A stretch of 64,000 bases of DNA, taken from positions 77,737,931-77,801,930 of the forward strand of contig NW_026622985.1 in assembly GCF_023065955.2 (NCBI RefSeq). Direction: 5' to 3'. The notes beneath the pieces were generated by a model, which saw only the letters and a list, made by a program, of their open reading frames with translations, ran no database searches and was not told where the DNA came from. Source of the DNA: Ursus arctos (lineage: Eukaryota; Chordata; Mammalia; Carnivora; Ursidae). The position numbers were made by a program, and so were the translations under genes. Every line of letters begins with the position of its first letter. The first letter of the stretch is position 1. Positions 1-11,399 of this stretch are shown here, in pieces.

Positions 1-339
1 CAATTAAAATTCAGGCCCTGAATTGAGATGTGGTAGATGTATGAAATACTTACCGACTCAAAGATTGAGTACTGAAAAAGACTTTAAAGTATCTCCATTT
101 TTGTGTCAATTATATTCTGCAATGACGATATATATAATCTGATCATAAACCATCCTAAGAGGCAGAGGAGTATTATTGTGTGAGAAATGAATGCTGATAA
201 ACTTCTATTGGGAGTGTATATTAGAGCATTTTCTGGGAAATAGTTTTTGAGAAAATATAGCAAAAAAGTAAAACATAAACTTATTTATCAAGCAACTCCA
301 CATGTAGAAATATATCATAGAGAAATAAGTATCACAAGA

Positions 340-670
340 ATAAAGCCATAAACATGCCCATTGCAATGTATTTAAAATAGAACCAAACTAGCCCCAAGTG
401 GGGGATACATTAAATTAATTGTGATATTGTCATACAGTGAAATACTAGGAAGTCATTTAAATTATAAATGTGTGTGTACCATTAAGAAAGGGCAGTTATC
501 AATTATTAAGCTGGAAAAACTGTACATATTGACATCATATTATAAAATTTCATAAAATATAAATAATTCCATAGAAACACATATTTAACTTAATTTCTGT
601 CAATTTTTCTGAGAGGTACACACCATAATTTTAACAATTTTTTCTTGTGTTATAATAATATAGGAGATTT
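340..670 (+). mobile_element. Possible old L1M 3'-end fragment
   Basis: The stretch resembles, in degraded form, the 3' part of old mammalian L1M elements. It has the pattern of a short 'gggga...taaattaatt' block, then 'atac.gtgaaatact', then 'agtcattta', followed by an AT-rich tail. No ORF survives. The boundaries are soft and the family is not assigned; it could also be unique AT-rich sequence. Confidence 0.3.
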
Positions 671-1005
671 TTATTTTCTATGGTTTTTTATACTCAAATT
701 ACATACATTTTATAATATAGAGTTGTTAAAACCACAATGATAATAATAACGTGAAAAACTAAGTGTTGCTCTTATTTTCTTTGCTGAAGGACTTTAAGAG
801 TACAGTTTGAAAAAAAATGCAGGTATGTTTCAAAATCATAGATAATTTTGGAAGTTTAATGATCTCCTTTCAGTCATGGAGATGAAATTTTAATAGATGC
901 TATCACTGGTAATGATCCCATTTTTTATAGTTGAATGAGTTGTAAAACACATTTTGTTAAATAACCTTTGCATATATGTCAGTGAAGTACTAAGGAAACA
1001 TTTCT

Positions 1006-1206
1006 TTTTTTTTTTTTAAAGATTTTATTTATTTATTTGACAGAGATAGAGACAGCCAGCGAGAGAGGGAACATAAGCAGGGGGAGTGGGAGAGGAAGAA
1101 GCAGGCTCATAGCGGAGGAGCCTGACGTGGGGCTCGATCCCATAACGCCAGGATCACGCTCTGAGCCGAAGGCAGACGCTTAACCACTGTGCCACCCAGG
1201 CGCCCT
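1006..1206 (-). mobile_element. SINEC (carnivore tRNA-Lys SINE), full length, young
   Basis: On the minus strand the element begins with the tRNA-like head (gggcgcctgggtggcac) and ends in an ATAAATAAAATC tail followed by an A-run, read as poly-T at 1005-1017. It is flanked by a perfect 15-bp target-site duplication, taaggaaacatttct, at 991-1005 and 1207-1221. The perfect duplication and low divergence from the copy at 56379-56592 suggest a young insertion. The body matches the subtype I associate with bears. Confidence 0.95.
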
Positions 1207-1221
1207 TAAGGAAACATTTCT

Positions 1222-3462
1222 AACACAGTAATATAGGTTATATTTTTTTAAATTGAAAAAAAAATCCGGTTTTGGTTCAGAAGAATTCCATGGTGTCATG
1301 AGCTCAACCTTAAATGAATGCAAGTTCTGCCAGGACTCTGCTTTATTTATGACCCATTTTGTTAGTTTTGCTGGCTGTACTAACTCCAATTTTTAGGTGA
1401 GTAAAATATCATTATGACTTCTTTAGTGGAACAGAAAAGGGAAAATTCATTCAAGGCATGGAGAATATTATTAAAGATTACGGAGGCAGAAATGAGCAGA
1501 GTACCAGGGAATGACATTAATGCGGCCTGCCTGACAGTCTAGAGAGAGAGAGAAAGTGTGTGCAGGTAACAAGTGGGAACAGATAGATCATGGAGATCCT
1601 TGAGGACCAGCACTGAGGAACCGAATGTGATGAGTCTAAGAAGACCATTCTGAAAACCTGTGAGGACTCCAGATCGGGGAAGAGTATTGACCGTCCCTTT
1701 GATAGTCTTCAAACATTGAAGCTACCACTCCTACCTGGTTCATTGAAATTAATACGACCTAAGAGCCTTTTTTACACCTTTGAGTCTACATCTTTCTGTA
1801 TGAGCATTGGGGCACATGCTCAGGCTCTGCCCAACTCCACCAACCCAACAGTTCTACAATTGATAAGCCAGGTGTTAAACAAAATTTTTTGTTTTTGCTG
1901 TTTTTAAAAAAATTTTCCGTAAAGCCTTTCTTTTGTGCTGATGATCTAGGTCAAGGATCATAAATACGATTTGGTCTTGCATAAAAGAAATACATATTTT
2001 GTATACATAAAGCTTATGCAGTTGACCTTCCGCTTAACCCAAACAGCAGGACAGTGAAATTGCTTATATTAGGATATATCTTTCTGATTTCCCTTAGGTA
2101 AACACTAATGTCCATCTTCGAAAGAAAATCCTTTAAGATTTTACTTAAGCTTTCTTGATCTCCTTTACCTGAGTGATCTTTTAAGAAAAATCACTCTCTT
2201 TGAACCACTCCCAGGGAGTCATATAAACCACATTTATAGTGTAGGACCAGATACAGAATGTGTAGATGACACTAAGAACACATCTTAGCCTCTCAGTTTA
2301 TCAATTATTTTGAAGATTAATAGCATAGATTTCAGTCAAACCAGGAAGAATGTTTAATCAAAAAGAGCACATATTTTAAACTTCAGGCTTGTTCCATGAA
2401 ATATTTCTCCATTTCCTACGAGGCAGAAGAGAGAGAGGAAAGAAACAGAATTGGGCTTTCCAGTCTCGAATATGTTTACATCATTTGCATGTAAAATGCA
2501 GAATAAACTTGGGGTTTAAAAAGTTAAAAAAAAAAAGTATTTGCTGTAGTTGTTGTTATGACATGATGAGGCGTCAAAATAAATGACTTGGCTCAAAAGC
2601 TGAATGAGCCCCAGCACGATCCTCACACAAGAAAACATGGTAAACGACTCAGTCAGAGACTCAAGCAGCAAAGATCACTGGAAGGAAAGTCGAATCGTCG
2701 GGAAGGCCAAGGAGATGCTTCCGTTCTAAGTCTCTGATATTAAAAATGATCTGGGTCCTTGCAAGCTCCAAAAAGCTGGGGCTCCAGCTCCAAGGCAGAA
2801 CAAGCTTGCGAGTCGCTTGAGAAAGGCCAGAATTCTCACCCAGTCCACATTAACTTTTGTCGCCACCATCACAACTTAGTGCTGGTTAAAAGGGCTCAAA
2901 AGGCCTGTTAACAGAAAATTAAGGTAATGAGGTTTTTATTTTCCGTGTTGAAGTGGAGCCTAATCCTGTTCTCTCAGCTGTGACCACTCAATCATAATAT
3001 GGTTTAAAATAGATTGGCTGTCTCACTCAGTAGCAAATGGGAGTCCAAATGAACTCTTTTCCTGTTTGGAGCATTAATAACAATAAATCCACTGCAACAT
3101 GCGGGGCTTTATATAGATCCTTCTCGTGCATTTCTCACTCACTGAAAAACATATCGGCAAAGTTTGCTCAGAAGTAGCTAAGAGGCCAATATCATCAATG
3201 TTGCATTGCTCAACGTAATTATTTCATACATACGTTTTCTCTATTACTCATCTCATTCTATTACTCATCTCATTTAGTGCCTGAATTTCTGAGCATGTCA
3301 AATATATTCCTCATATCAACTTCACACAGCTTGTTCTCACGTGAAATTTTATTCAGTATTATTTATCAATGCACATAGATTCTTTTATTCTTTTTCCTCC
3401 CGCACTGAGAAGTTCTCAGATAGTCTATGAGAGGACTATGCCTTCTAGGTAAGAATCAATTA
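1222..3462. other. Intergenic sequence without a recognisable gene
   Basis: I see only short chance ORFs of up to about 65 codons and no exon-like segment. From about 2590 to 3230 the sequence is comparatively complex and repeat-free, so it could be conserved non-coding DNA, but the sequence alone does not show this. Confidence 0.5.
3241..3276 (+). repeat. Short tandem duplication, 18-bp unit, two copies
   Basis: The unit ctattactcatctcatt is repeated almost exactly head to tail. This is a local replication-slippage duplication with no evident function. Confidence 0.8.
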
Positions 3463-3863
3463 TATGTGAAATCTAAAAAAGCCAAACTCATAGAAACAGA
3501 GTAGAAAGCTGACTACCAGGAGTTGGGGGGCAGGGGAAGAATTAGGGAGATGTTAGTAAAAGGATACAAACTTCCAGTAAGAAGATAAGTACGTTTTGGG
3601 GATCCAATGCCCAGCATTGTGATCAGAGTTCACAGTACTGTATTGTATACTTGAAAATTGCTGAGAATAGATCTTAAGTGTTCTTATCCCCCCAAAGAAA
3701 TAATAATTATGTGATAGAGATAATCGTATCACAATGTATAAGTAATGCTACAGTGGTAATCATGTTGCAGTGTGTAAGTGTATCAAATCAGTATGTTGTA
3801 CACCTTACCCTTACACACTGTTGTATCTTATTTCGGTTGTATCTCTGTAAGGCTGGAAGAAAA
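3463..3863 (+). mobile_element. L1MB-type LINE-1 3' UTR end
   Basis: The block holds the characteristic order of L1MB 3' ends: 'ccaaactcatagaaacagag', then 'taccagg.gttggggg', 'gggagatgtta', 'gtacaaact.cca', 'tactgtattgtatacttga', 'agatcttaagtgttctta', 'gtggtaatcat', 'gttgtacacctta' and a final 'gtaaggctgg'. It is in sense orientation, 5'-truncated and without coding content. Confidence 0.8.
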
Positions 3864-4591
3864 AACATCACACTTCTGTGTCTGCTATCTCTGGTTTTTC
3901 CCTCCAGCCCAAGTGCTTTCAGTCTGCCAAAATCACCAGCAGTCTCTTTAAATTCTTCACTCTCATCTCTAATTTTCCGTCCTTAGATTCCTTCCCACTA
4001 GACTCAGTAAGGTTCCTCATTGACTTCATAAACGCTTTGAGCCTGAGCATAACCTTGACCCTGCACTCATTTCCCCCAGTGAACTCTATCATGCACTTGC
4101 TCCACCTCTGCTTCCCCCACTGAGAGCTGAGTGCCCTCCGCAGTCCTCTTGTGGTTGGACCAGCACACAAACCCATTTAGAATATTCCATTGATTCTTGG
4201 TCATTTCAGCAGTTTCACACTTGAGGTCTTGTGACTTCAGTCAGGCAGTCATTTCTCTGAACGGTTTTAGGTACAGATTCCCAAGGAATAATAATTAAAA
4301 ACACCCAAACTGCTTCACTGGCTTGCAGATAATTGGCAATGTAATAGACCTCCAGATTTCAGGGAAAGTATGTGCTCACTTTGAATATCAACTTACGAAT
4401 ATTGTCATCTATCCTTATAGCTAAATAGGATTCTATACATTTATCCATAAATATAAAATCCCTTTTAGAGCTATTTATTCTTTGACATAAACTGGGAGTG
4501 CATAGGACTAAAAAAAGCAGGTGGTCTGCTAAAGCAACAATATTATAGTCAAGGCAGACTGTATGTTTGCTTGTTTCAAAATACACTAGTT
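3864..4591. other. Intergenic sequence, nothing assigned
   Basis: ORFs of 75 to 102 codons overlap here on both strands. They have no domain, no splice-site context and no codon pattern of a gene. I see no repeat that I can name. Confidence 0.4.
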
Positions 4592-4608
4592 TAAAAACAT
4601 AGTAGTCC

Positions 4609-4809
4609 TTGGGATACCTGGGTGGCTTCGTCAGTTAAACATCTGCCTTTGGCTCAGGTCATGATCCCGGGTGCTGGAATCGAGCCCAGCATCAGGCTCC
4701 CTGCTCAGCGGAGAGCCTGCTTCTCCCTCTCCCTGCCGCTCTGCCTACTTGTGCTCTCTCTCTGTCTCTCTGCCAAATAAATAAATCTTTAAAAATAAAT
4801 AAATAAAAA
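4609..4809 (+). mobile_element. SINEC inserted at the edge of MER2
   Basis: A tRNA-like head (gatacctgggtggcttcgtc) is followed by the SINEC body, a CT-rich stretch and an AAATAAATAAATC tail. The 17-bp target-site duplication taaaaacatagtagtcc lies at 4592-4608 and 4810-4826. The last eight bases of the duplication (agtagtcc) are the start of the MER2 terminal repeat, so the SINE landed across the older element's left border. Confidence 0.95.
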
Positions 4810-4817
4810 TAAAAACA

Positions 4818-5248
4818 TAGTAGTCCCCCTTTATCTGTGGTTTGCGTTACCTGAGGTCAACCGTGGTCCAGAAGCAGATGATCCTTCTTCTCACATATTG
4901 TCAGTAGCAGCCTAATGCTACGTCACAGTGTCTGCATCCTTCACCTCCCTCCTCTCATCACATAGGCATGCTGTCATCTCACATCACCATAAGGATGGTG
5001 AGTACAGTACAGTAAGATAATCAGATATTTAGAGAGACCACATTCACATAACTTGTATTACACTATATTGTAATCATTCTATTTTATTGTCAGGTATCGC
5101 TATTAATCTCTTACTGTACCTAATTTATAAATTACACTTTTTCGTAGATACGTATAGGAAAAAACATAGTACATATAGGGTTCGGTTCTGTCTGTGGTTT
5201 CAGGCATCCACTGGGGGTCTCCCTGCAGATATGGAGGGAACTGCTGTA
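4818..5248 (+). mobile_element. MER2 (Tigger/pogo-type DNA transposon remnant)
   Basis: The left end (agtagtccccctttatctg) and right end (ggaactgctgta) are degenerate inverted copies of each other. Internal landmarks include 'ttacctgaggtcaaccgtgg', 'agagaccacattcacataac', 'ctcttactgtacctaattta' and 'tttcaggcatccactggggg'. These are the hallmarks of the non-autonomous MER2 family, mobilised in the past by Tigger transposases and inactive today. Its first bases are duplicated on the far side of the SINE at 4609-4809. Confidence 0.88.
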
Positions 5249-6217
5249 TTTTAATACGACATCACATCCATATACTTGAATAAATATGATCGATTATTCA
5301 GGCATCCCTCTGAGTGTCTAAGCATTTTTAAAAAGTGTGCTGTCCAGTGTCCTCTAGTATTCTCACCCATTTCCAAATTTCCAAGTACATACAAATTACT
5401 GAATCTAAGCTTCTGGCAGATACATGTGTTGGAAGGATATGTGTTGAGGAAGCAGAGAAAAGTCCAGGAAATATGGGGTTTTTTTTCCTTATGGAAAAGA
5501 ATAGAAACTATAAAACTAATTTTTATTTTGTTTGTTACATAGTTTTCAGAGTCCTGTGACACAGTTTGGCTATTGAATGGAATTCAATTAGAGTTGGTAT
5601 CTTTATATGATACTTGGGGATGTTTTATCAGCTCAGGACAGACCCGCTCATAGTTACAATCGAGCCTTCTGTTAGAGTTTTAGAAGAGCTGAAGCTTGTT
5701 TGCAGCATTACCGTGCCTCACAATCTGTGGGGTTATTTCCTTCGTGGTGACCGACCATTACCTGCTCCTTCTCTTACTCCTTCCTCCCACAGATACTCTC
5801 TCCATTCAGGATCTTTGGATTTATGCGTATTTATTTATGCAGAAACTATAATTTGGTAAGTTTAAATACTCTAATTTACTGATAACAGTCACTATGTTAC
5901 CTTCTGATATAACACACCAGGACTTCAGCTAAAATAACGTAGCTCTAAGAGAGAAATCTCTGGTTTTAGTGAAGGGATTTGGAGATGGGTAGGAGATTAA
6001 GGAATTTCCCTACATCCTAGAAATAAGGCACTCTACTACATCTGCACCTAAAGCTAACCTCAGTCCTACAACCTGGGGCACATAAGACTGTTTTGTGATA
6101 ATACAGTAAGGAAACTATTTCACTCCAAGCACATTTGTTATATCTCATGAAAAGATATAGATCATTAAACCATGTCAAGAATTTTAAGTCTTCAACTTCA
6201 TATTATTCAATTTTTTC
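5249..6217. other. Intergenic sequence, nothing assigned
   Basis: ORFs on both strands at 5251-5562 overlap one another and encode nothing recognisable. No repeat family was identified. Confidence 0.4.
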
Positions 6218-6386
6218 TTCTTTTTAAAAGATTTTATTTATTTATTTGACAGAAAGAGCAAGGGAGAGCACAAGCAGGGGGAGTGGCAGGCAGAGGGAGA
6301 AACAGGCTCCCTGCTGAGCAAGGACTTGATCCTGGGACCCTGGGATCATGACCTGAGCACTTAACTGACTGAGCCACCCAGGCACC
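6218..6386 (-). mobile_element. SINEC, older copy
   Basis: On the minus strand it reads from a tRNA-like head (aggtgcctgggtggctcagt) to an ATAAATAAAATC tail. The flanking duplication is imperfect (tattattcaattttttc at 6201-6217 against ttatatcagttttttc at 6387-6402). With several internal differences this suggests an older insertion than the one at 1006. Confidence 0.9.
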
Positions 6387-6799
6387 TTATATCAGTTTTT
6401 TCATTCATGAAGTGAAGGTAAACCTACAAACGTAAAGTATATATTAAGAGGCTATGAACATTTAATAAGTGACTTTAAAGTGCCATGTTGCACAAATGGC
6501 AGAAGGCATTATTCACCTGTGTTAAGCATCCTATTAGCCCAAGGTTTATCTGCTTAATTAAGAAAGCATTTGTCTTTTCAAAAGTTTTCTTTTTCTTTAA
6601 CTTTTTTTCTTATTATCAACATAATGTTATAGCATAGAAGCATGTTCTTGGTACAATAAAAGTAAATTTCCTATGATAGAAAATGGGAAATAATTTATAA
6701 AAAGATAAGTTAATGATTTCATTCTTCTTTACTGATATAACATGTTATATCTTACATGTGTCTAGGTAAATCCTGTGGGTTCATTTCAGTGTGCTTTCG

Positions 6800-6905
6800 T
6801 GAATGCGGAGGCAGGGTTCACGGTGCCTCTCTCAGCTTCTGGTGGCTCTCAGCATTCCTTGGCTTATGCCCACATCGGCCTCAGTTGTCATGATGCCTTC
6901 TTCAC

Positions 6906-6952
<47 letters not shown>

Positions 6953-7150
6953 CTCCCTCCTCACTCTTAGGAAGAGTTGGGATTTAGGGCATTTAGAACC
7001 CATCTGAATAATACAATACCATCTCTTCATCACAAGTTTCTTAACTTAATCACATGTACTGAGATCTTTTCTTTTTTTGCCATGTCTGTGTCCAAGGATT
7101 AGGATGTGGATATCTTTGGGAAGTGGTGGTTCAATGTTCAGCTCACCACA
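6800..7150 (-). mobile_element. MLT1-like MaLR LTR (ERVL-related relic)
   Basis: Landmarks of an antisense MLT1-type LTR occur in order: 'cctctctcagcttctggtgg', 'cattccttggctta', a TG-rich stretch now expanded to a microsatellite, 'gatttagggca', 'cttaacttaatcacatgtac', and 'ggattaggatgtggatatct' with 'ttcagctcaccaca' at the end. It is a solitary LTR relic with no coding capacity. The subfamily is not assigned. Confidence 0.6.
6909..6951 (+). repeat. (TG)n microsatellite
   Basis: About 21 uninterrupted TG units. It lies inside the MLT1-like LTR, where the ancestral sequence is already TGTGTCTCTGTG-rich, so it probably grew from that seed. It is likely polymorphic in length. Confidence 0.98.
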
Positions 7151-7899
7151 GAGATATATGTTGTTTAGAGTGGTCCTCCAGTTCCATGTGGAACCATAAT
7201 CTCTATGTTTCTGTAATTGAATCTTAGTTGTTTATTTCTGCAACATTCCCTATCTCCCTGCAATAGCCATTGTAACTTCCTCTGGTAGGAAGAGGGAAGG
7301 GATAAATGTACCACCTTAGTCATCTTCTTTAATTAGGAGAAAGTAAGTGTGATAGATACAGAGTCACATACCTGATACACACCCCCACCCCTTTGATAAA
7401 AGAACCTCAATTTGATTCTGAAGATGATGCAGCTGGGCCCAGACAGAGGCTCAAGATATGTTGAAGCCAAGCACAGGGCTGCTGTCTCCCACCCTTCCCC
7501 AGACTTCATGCAGCCACATCTGACGAGTGGTACAAAGGAAGTCTGTGACAGTCTCTTCCAGAAAGGATTGTGCTTTTCTAATAACAACTTCAAGCTCAAA
7601 ATGTACATGTCAGGGGAGACAAGAGTCAGGCAAAACGAGAAGGATCTGAAGGCAAACCATTTTGACCCACGTTTCTGCTTTTCACAAGTTAACACTTTTG
7701 AAGTGTATGGTGTAGGGGTGTATGATCAAGTTACTGGCAATTAATTTCTTTTGCTTATGTTTCTAATTGATGTTAGTTTTATTAGGTGTTTGAATTAAGA
7801 GGTCTTATGATCTTAGCTTTACTCCTCCACATTTAGCTAGAATATTCTGCTATGGTTTTCAACGAATGTGTTTGCTACTGCTTATATTAAAGGCACAAA

Positions 7900-7900
<1 letters not shown>
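7151..7900. other. Intergenic sequence with opposed chance ORFs
   Basis: A 120-codon minus ORF (7333-7695) and a 110-codon plus ORF (7412-7744) overlap. Neither has a recognisable domain or splice context. I treat both as non-coding. Confidence 0.4.
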
Positions 7901-7937
<37 letters not shown>

Positions 7938-8036
7938 GATAGATAGATAGATATAGATAGACAAATCTATATATCTATAGATCTCTATATATATCTATAG
8001 ATCTATAGATATAGAAAGATCTATATATCTATATCT
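7901..8036 (+). repeat. (GATA)n microsatellite with inverted ATCT/AGAT flank
   Basis: Uninterrupted and near-perfect TAGA units run from 7901 to about 7961. They are followed by a variant stretch rich in 'atctatagatct' and 'tatatatcta' palindromes to 8036. The two parts are partly complementary and could fold into hairpins. Confidence 0.95.
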
Positions 8037-8479
8037 ATGTAGTTTTACACCTCAACCAGCATTGGAATTATGCCTAAATGAACACATATTACTGTGACCT
8101 ATGATAAAGGAGATAAAGCAATTCAACTTTGATGATCAGCGAGTTTTCAAATATTAAATATTTTGTTTAATTTAAATTTGATTAGCCAATATATAGTATG
8201 TCATTAGTTTCAGATGTAGTGTTCAATAATTTATCAGTTGCATGTAACACCCGGTGCTCATCACATCACATGCCCTCCTTAATGCCCATCACCCAATTGC
8301 CCTGCCCCCCCCACCCACCTCCCCCTGTAGCAACCCTCAGTTTATTCCCTATAGTTAGGAGCCTTTCATAGTTTTTCTCCCTCTCTGATGGCTTCCCATT
8401 CAGTTTTCCCTCCCTTCCTCTATGATTCTCTGTGCTGTTTCTTAAATTCCACATATGAGTGAAACCGTATGGTAATTGT

Positions 8480-8588
8480 TTTTCTCTGATTGACTTATTT
8501 CACTCAGCCTAATACCCTCCAGTTTCATCCATGTTGATGTAAATGGTAAGTATTCATCATTTCTGATGGCTGAATAATATTCCATTGT

Positions 8589-8633
<45 letters not shown>

Positions 8634-9138
8634 TACACCACATCTTCTTTATCCATTCATCTGTTGATGGACATCTTGGCTCTTTCCACAGCTTGACTAT
8701 TGTAGACATGGCTGTTATGAACATTGGGGTGCAGGGGCTCCTTTGGATCACTACATTTGTATCTTTGGGGTAAATACCTAGTAATGCAATTGCTGGCTCA
8801 TAGGGTAGCTCTATTTTCAACTTTTTGAGGAACCTCCATACTGTTTTCCAGAGTGGCTGCACCAGCTTGCATTCCCACTAACAGCGTAAGAGGGTTCCCC
8901 TTTCTCCACATCCTCACCAACGTCTGTTGTTTCCTGAGTTGTTAATTTTAGCCATTCTGACTGGTGTGAGGTGGTATCTCATTGTGGTTTTGATTTCTAT
9001 TTCCCTGAAGCCAAGTGATGTGGAGCATTTTTTCATGTGTCTGTTGGCCATTTGTATGTCTTTGGAGAAATGTCTGCTCATGTCTTCTGCCCATTTCTTG
9101 ATTGGATTATTTGTTTTTTGGGTGTTGAGTTTGGTAAG
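8480..9138 (-). pseudogene. L1 ORF2 C-terminal part (non-inverted segment)
   Basis: The minus strand encodes the end of the L1 ORF2 protein, a retrotransposon endonuclease/reverse transcriptase. Visible blocks are [50 protein letters not shown] and EWIKKMW. They match the region after the RT domain, including the cysteine-rich end. The reading frame is broken and a CT/TA repeat at 8591-8635 has expanded inside the coding part near the C-terminus. The 3' UTR follows down to 8160. Confidence 0.9.
8591..8635 (+). repeat. (CT)n(TA)n compound microsatellite inside L1
   Basis: About 11 CT units are followed by about 11 TA-type units (one TG change). It lies within the end of ORF2 of the L1, at a place where L1 copies carry a short TATA-rich seed. 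Confidence 0.95.
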
Positions 9139-11290
9139 AACAGTAGAACAGATCAACGAAACTAGAAGCTGGTTCTTTGAAAAGAATTAATAAGATCAAT
9201 AAACCCCCAGCCAGATTTATCCAAAAGAAAAGAGAAAGAACCCAAATTAATAAAATCATGAATGAAAGAGAAGAGATCACGACCAACACCAAGGAAATAG
9301 AAAAATATTTTAAGAACATATTATGAGCATCAAATTAGACAATCTGGAAGAAGTGGATGCATTCCTGTAAACTTAGAAACTACCAAAACTGAAACAGGAA
9401 GAAATAGAAAACCTGAACAAACCATAACCAGCAGGGAAATTGAAGCAGTAATCAAAGATCTCCCAACACCCAAGAGTCCAGGGCCAGATGGCTTTACAGG
9501 AGAATTTTACCAAACATTTAAAGAAGAACTAATACCTATTTTTTAGGAGCTGTTTCAAACAATAGAAATGGAAGGAAAACTTTCCAAACTCGTTCTGTGA
9601 GGTCAGCATTATCTTGATCGCAAAACCAAAGACCTCATCAAAAAGGAGAGTTACAGACCAATATCCCTCATGAACATGGATGCCAAAGTTCTCACCAATA
9701 TACTAGCTAATGGGATCCAACAGTACATTAAAAGGATTATTCACCATGACCAAATGGGATTTATTCCTGGGCTGCAGGGGTGGTTCAACATTCACAAACC
9801 AATCAATGTGATACATCACATTAATAAAAGAAAGGACAAGAACCATATGATCCTCTTAATTGATGCAGAAAAAGCATTTGACAAAATACAGTATCCTTTC
9901 TTGATTAAAACTCTCCACTCACCAAAAACAAATAAACAAGCAAAAAAAAAAAAAAAAAAAACCCCAACACCAGATAAAGTTCCTTTTAACACACACACAA
10001 ACACATGCACAAACTCTCCACAGTGTAGGGATAGAAGAAACATACCTCGATATCATAAAAGTCATCTACAAAAAACCCACAGCGAATGTCATTCTCAATG
10101 GGGAAAAACTGAGAGCTTCTCCCCTAAAGTCAGGAACACGACAGGAATGCCCACTCTCACCACTATTGTTCAACATCATACTAGAAGTCCTAGCCTCAGC
10201 CATCAGACAACAAAAGGAAATAAAAGTCATTCAAATTGGCAAAGAGGAAGTCAAACTCTCACTCTTTGCAGATGACATGATACTTTATGTGGAAAACCCA
10301 AAAAATTCCACCCCAAAATTGCTAGAACTCAAGCAAGAATTCAGCAACGTGGCAGGATATAAAATCAATGCAGAGTAGTCAGTTGCATTTCTATCCAGTA
10401 ACAATGAGACAGAAGAAAGAGAAATTAAGGAGTCAATCCTATTTACAATTGCACCAAAAACCATAAGATACTTAGGAATAAACCTAACCAATGAGGTAAA
10501 GGATCTATACTCTAAAAATTACAGAACTCTTATGAAAAAAACTGAGGAAGACACAAAGAAATGGAAAAATGTTCCATGCGCTTGGATTTGAAGAATAAAT
10601 ATTGTGAAAATGTCTATGCTCCCTAGAGCAATCTACACTTTCATTGCAATCCCTATCAAAATACCATCGACATTTTTCACAGAGCTGGAACAAGTAATTC
10701 TAAAATTTGTATGGAACCAGAAAAGACCCCAAATAGCCAGAGGAATGTTAAAAAAGAAAACCAAAGCTGGTGACATCACAATGCCAGACTCCAAGCTCCT
10801 GGCACAAAAACTGACACATAGATCAATGGAACAGAATAGAAAACCCAGAAATGGACCCTCAACTCTATGGTCAACTAATCTTCGACAAAGCAGGAAAGAA
10901 TATCCAATGGAAAAAGGACAGTCTCTTCAATAAATGGTGCTGGGAAAATTGGACAGCTGCATGTAGAAGAATGAAATTGGACCATTTTCTTACACAATAC
11001 ACAAAAACAGATTCAAAATGGATGAAAGACCTAAATGTGAGACAGGAATCCATCAAAATCCTAGAAGAGAACACAGGCAGCAATCTCTGTGACCTCAGCC
11101 ACAGCAACTTCTTGCTAGACATGTCTCCAAAGGCAAGGGAAACAAATGCAAAAATGAACTATTGGGACTTCATCAAGGTAAAAAGCTTCTGCACAGCAAA
11201 GGAAACAGTCAATAAAACTAAAACTATGGAATGGGAGACGCTATCTACCAATGACATATCAGATAAAGGGCTAGTATCCAAGATCTATTT
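9139..11290 (+). pseudogene. L1 ORF2 reverse-transcriptase part (inverted segment)
   Basis: Read on the plus strand this is degenerate L1 ORF2, from the linker before the RT domain ([10 protein letters not shown] near 9157) through the RT domain. Recognisable RT blocks are [37 protein letters not shown] and the catalytic FADD box ([16 protein letters not shown], near 10256-10303). The thumb and later region ends at DKGLVSKIY near 11290. Several frameshifts and stops (for example TAG at 9544 and at 10376) and a deletion near 10785 make it a pseudogene. No endonuclease domain or ORF1 is present, so the copy is 5'-truncated. Confidence 0.92.
9908..10021 (+). other. Small A-rich insertion with 11-bp duplication in the L1
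   Basis: The L1 sequence aaactctccac occurs at 9908-9918 and again at 10011-10021, where the normal L1 sequence resumes. Between the copies are 92 bp foreign to ORF2: a short lead, an A-run of about 19, then an unknown stretch containing 'cacacacacaaacaca'. Duplication of the host sequence on both sides points to an insertion by target-primed reverse transcription or a templated repair event. The source is not recognised. Confidence 0.7.
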
Positions 11291-11399
11291 AATATTAAAT
11301 CTTATGAAAAATCTAAAGATGGTGCTAAAAAGTGAAATACTGACCAAACATAAAGCTAGATTTCTAAATAATGATGTGATGTTTGGAAATTCATAAAGA

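Larger units (their letters stand above)
8160..11290 (-). mobile_element. Carnivore LINE-1 with 5' inversion (twin priming)
   Basis: The element is one 5'-truncated L1 in two opposed parts. The 3' part (3' UTR and end of ORF2) is on the minus strand at 8160 to about 9138. The upstream ORF2 part lies inverted on the plus strand from about 9139 to 11290. The plus part stops just after a Ser-Lys-Ile-Tyr motif, and the minus part resumes at Leu-Asn-Thr-Gln-Lys, so nearly all of the distal ORF2 is present once. This is the classical product of twin priming. A 10-bp candidate target-site duplication (aatattaaat) lies at 8150-8159 and 11291-11300. Frameshifts, stops, an internal deletion near 10785 and a small insertion at 9919-10021 show that it is dead. 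Confidence 0.93.

Noticed and set aside
7333..7744. Pair of opposed ORFs (120 and 110 codons) as a gene or antisense pair
   Set aside because: No domains, no splice or polyadenylation context, and overlapping opposite frames are expected when stop codons are depleted by chance.
9670..11396. Several 70 to 200-codon ORFs as separate genes
   Set aside because: They are pieces of one frameshifted L1 ORF2, with reverse-transcriptase blocks in the expected order.
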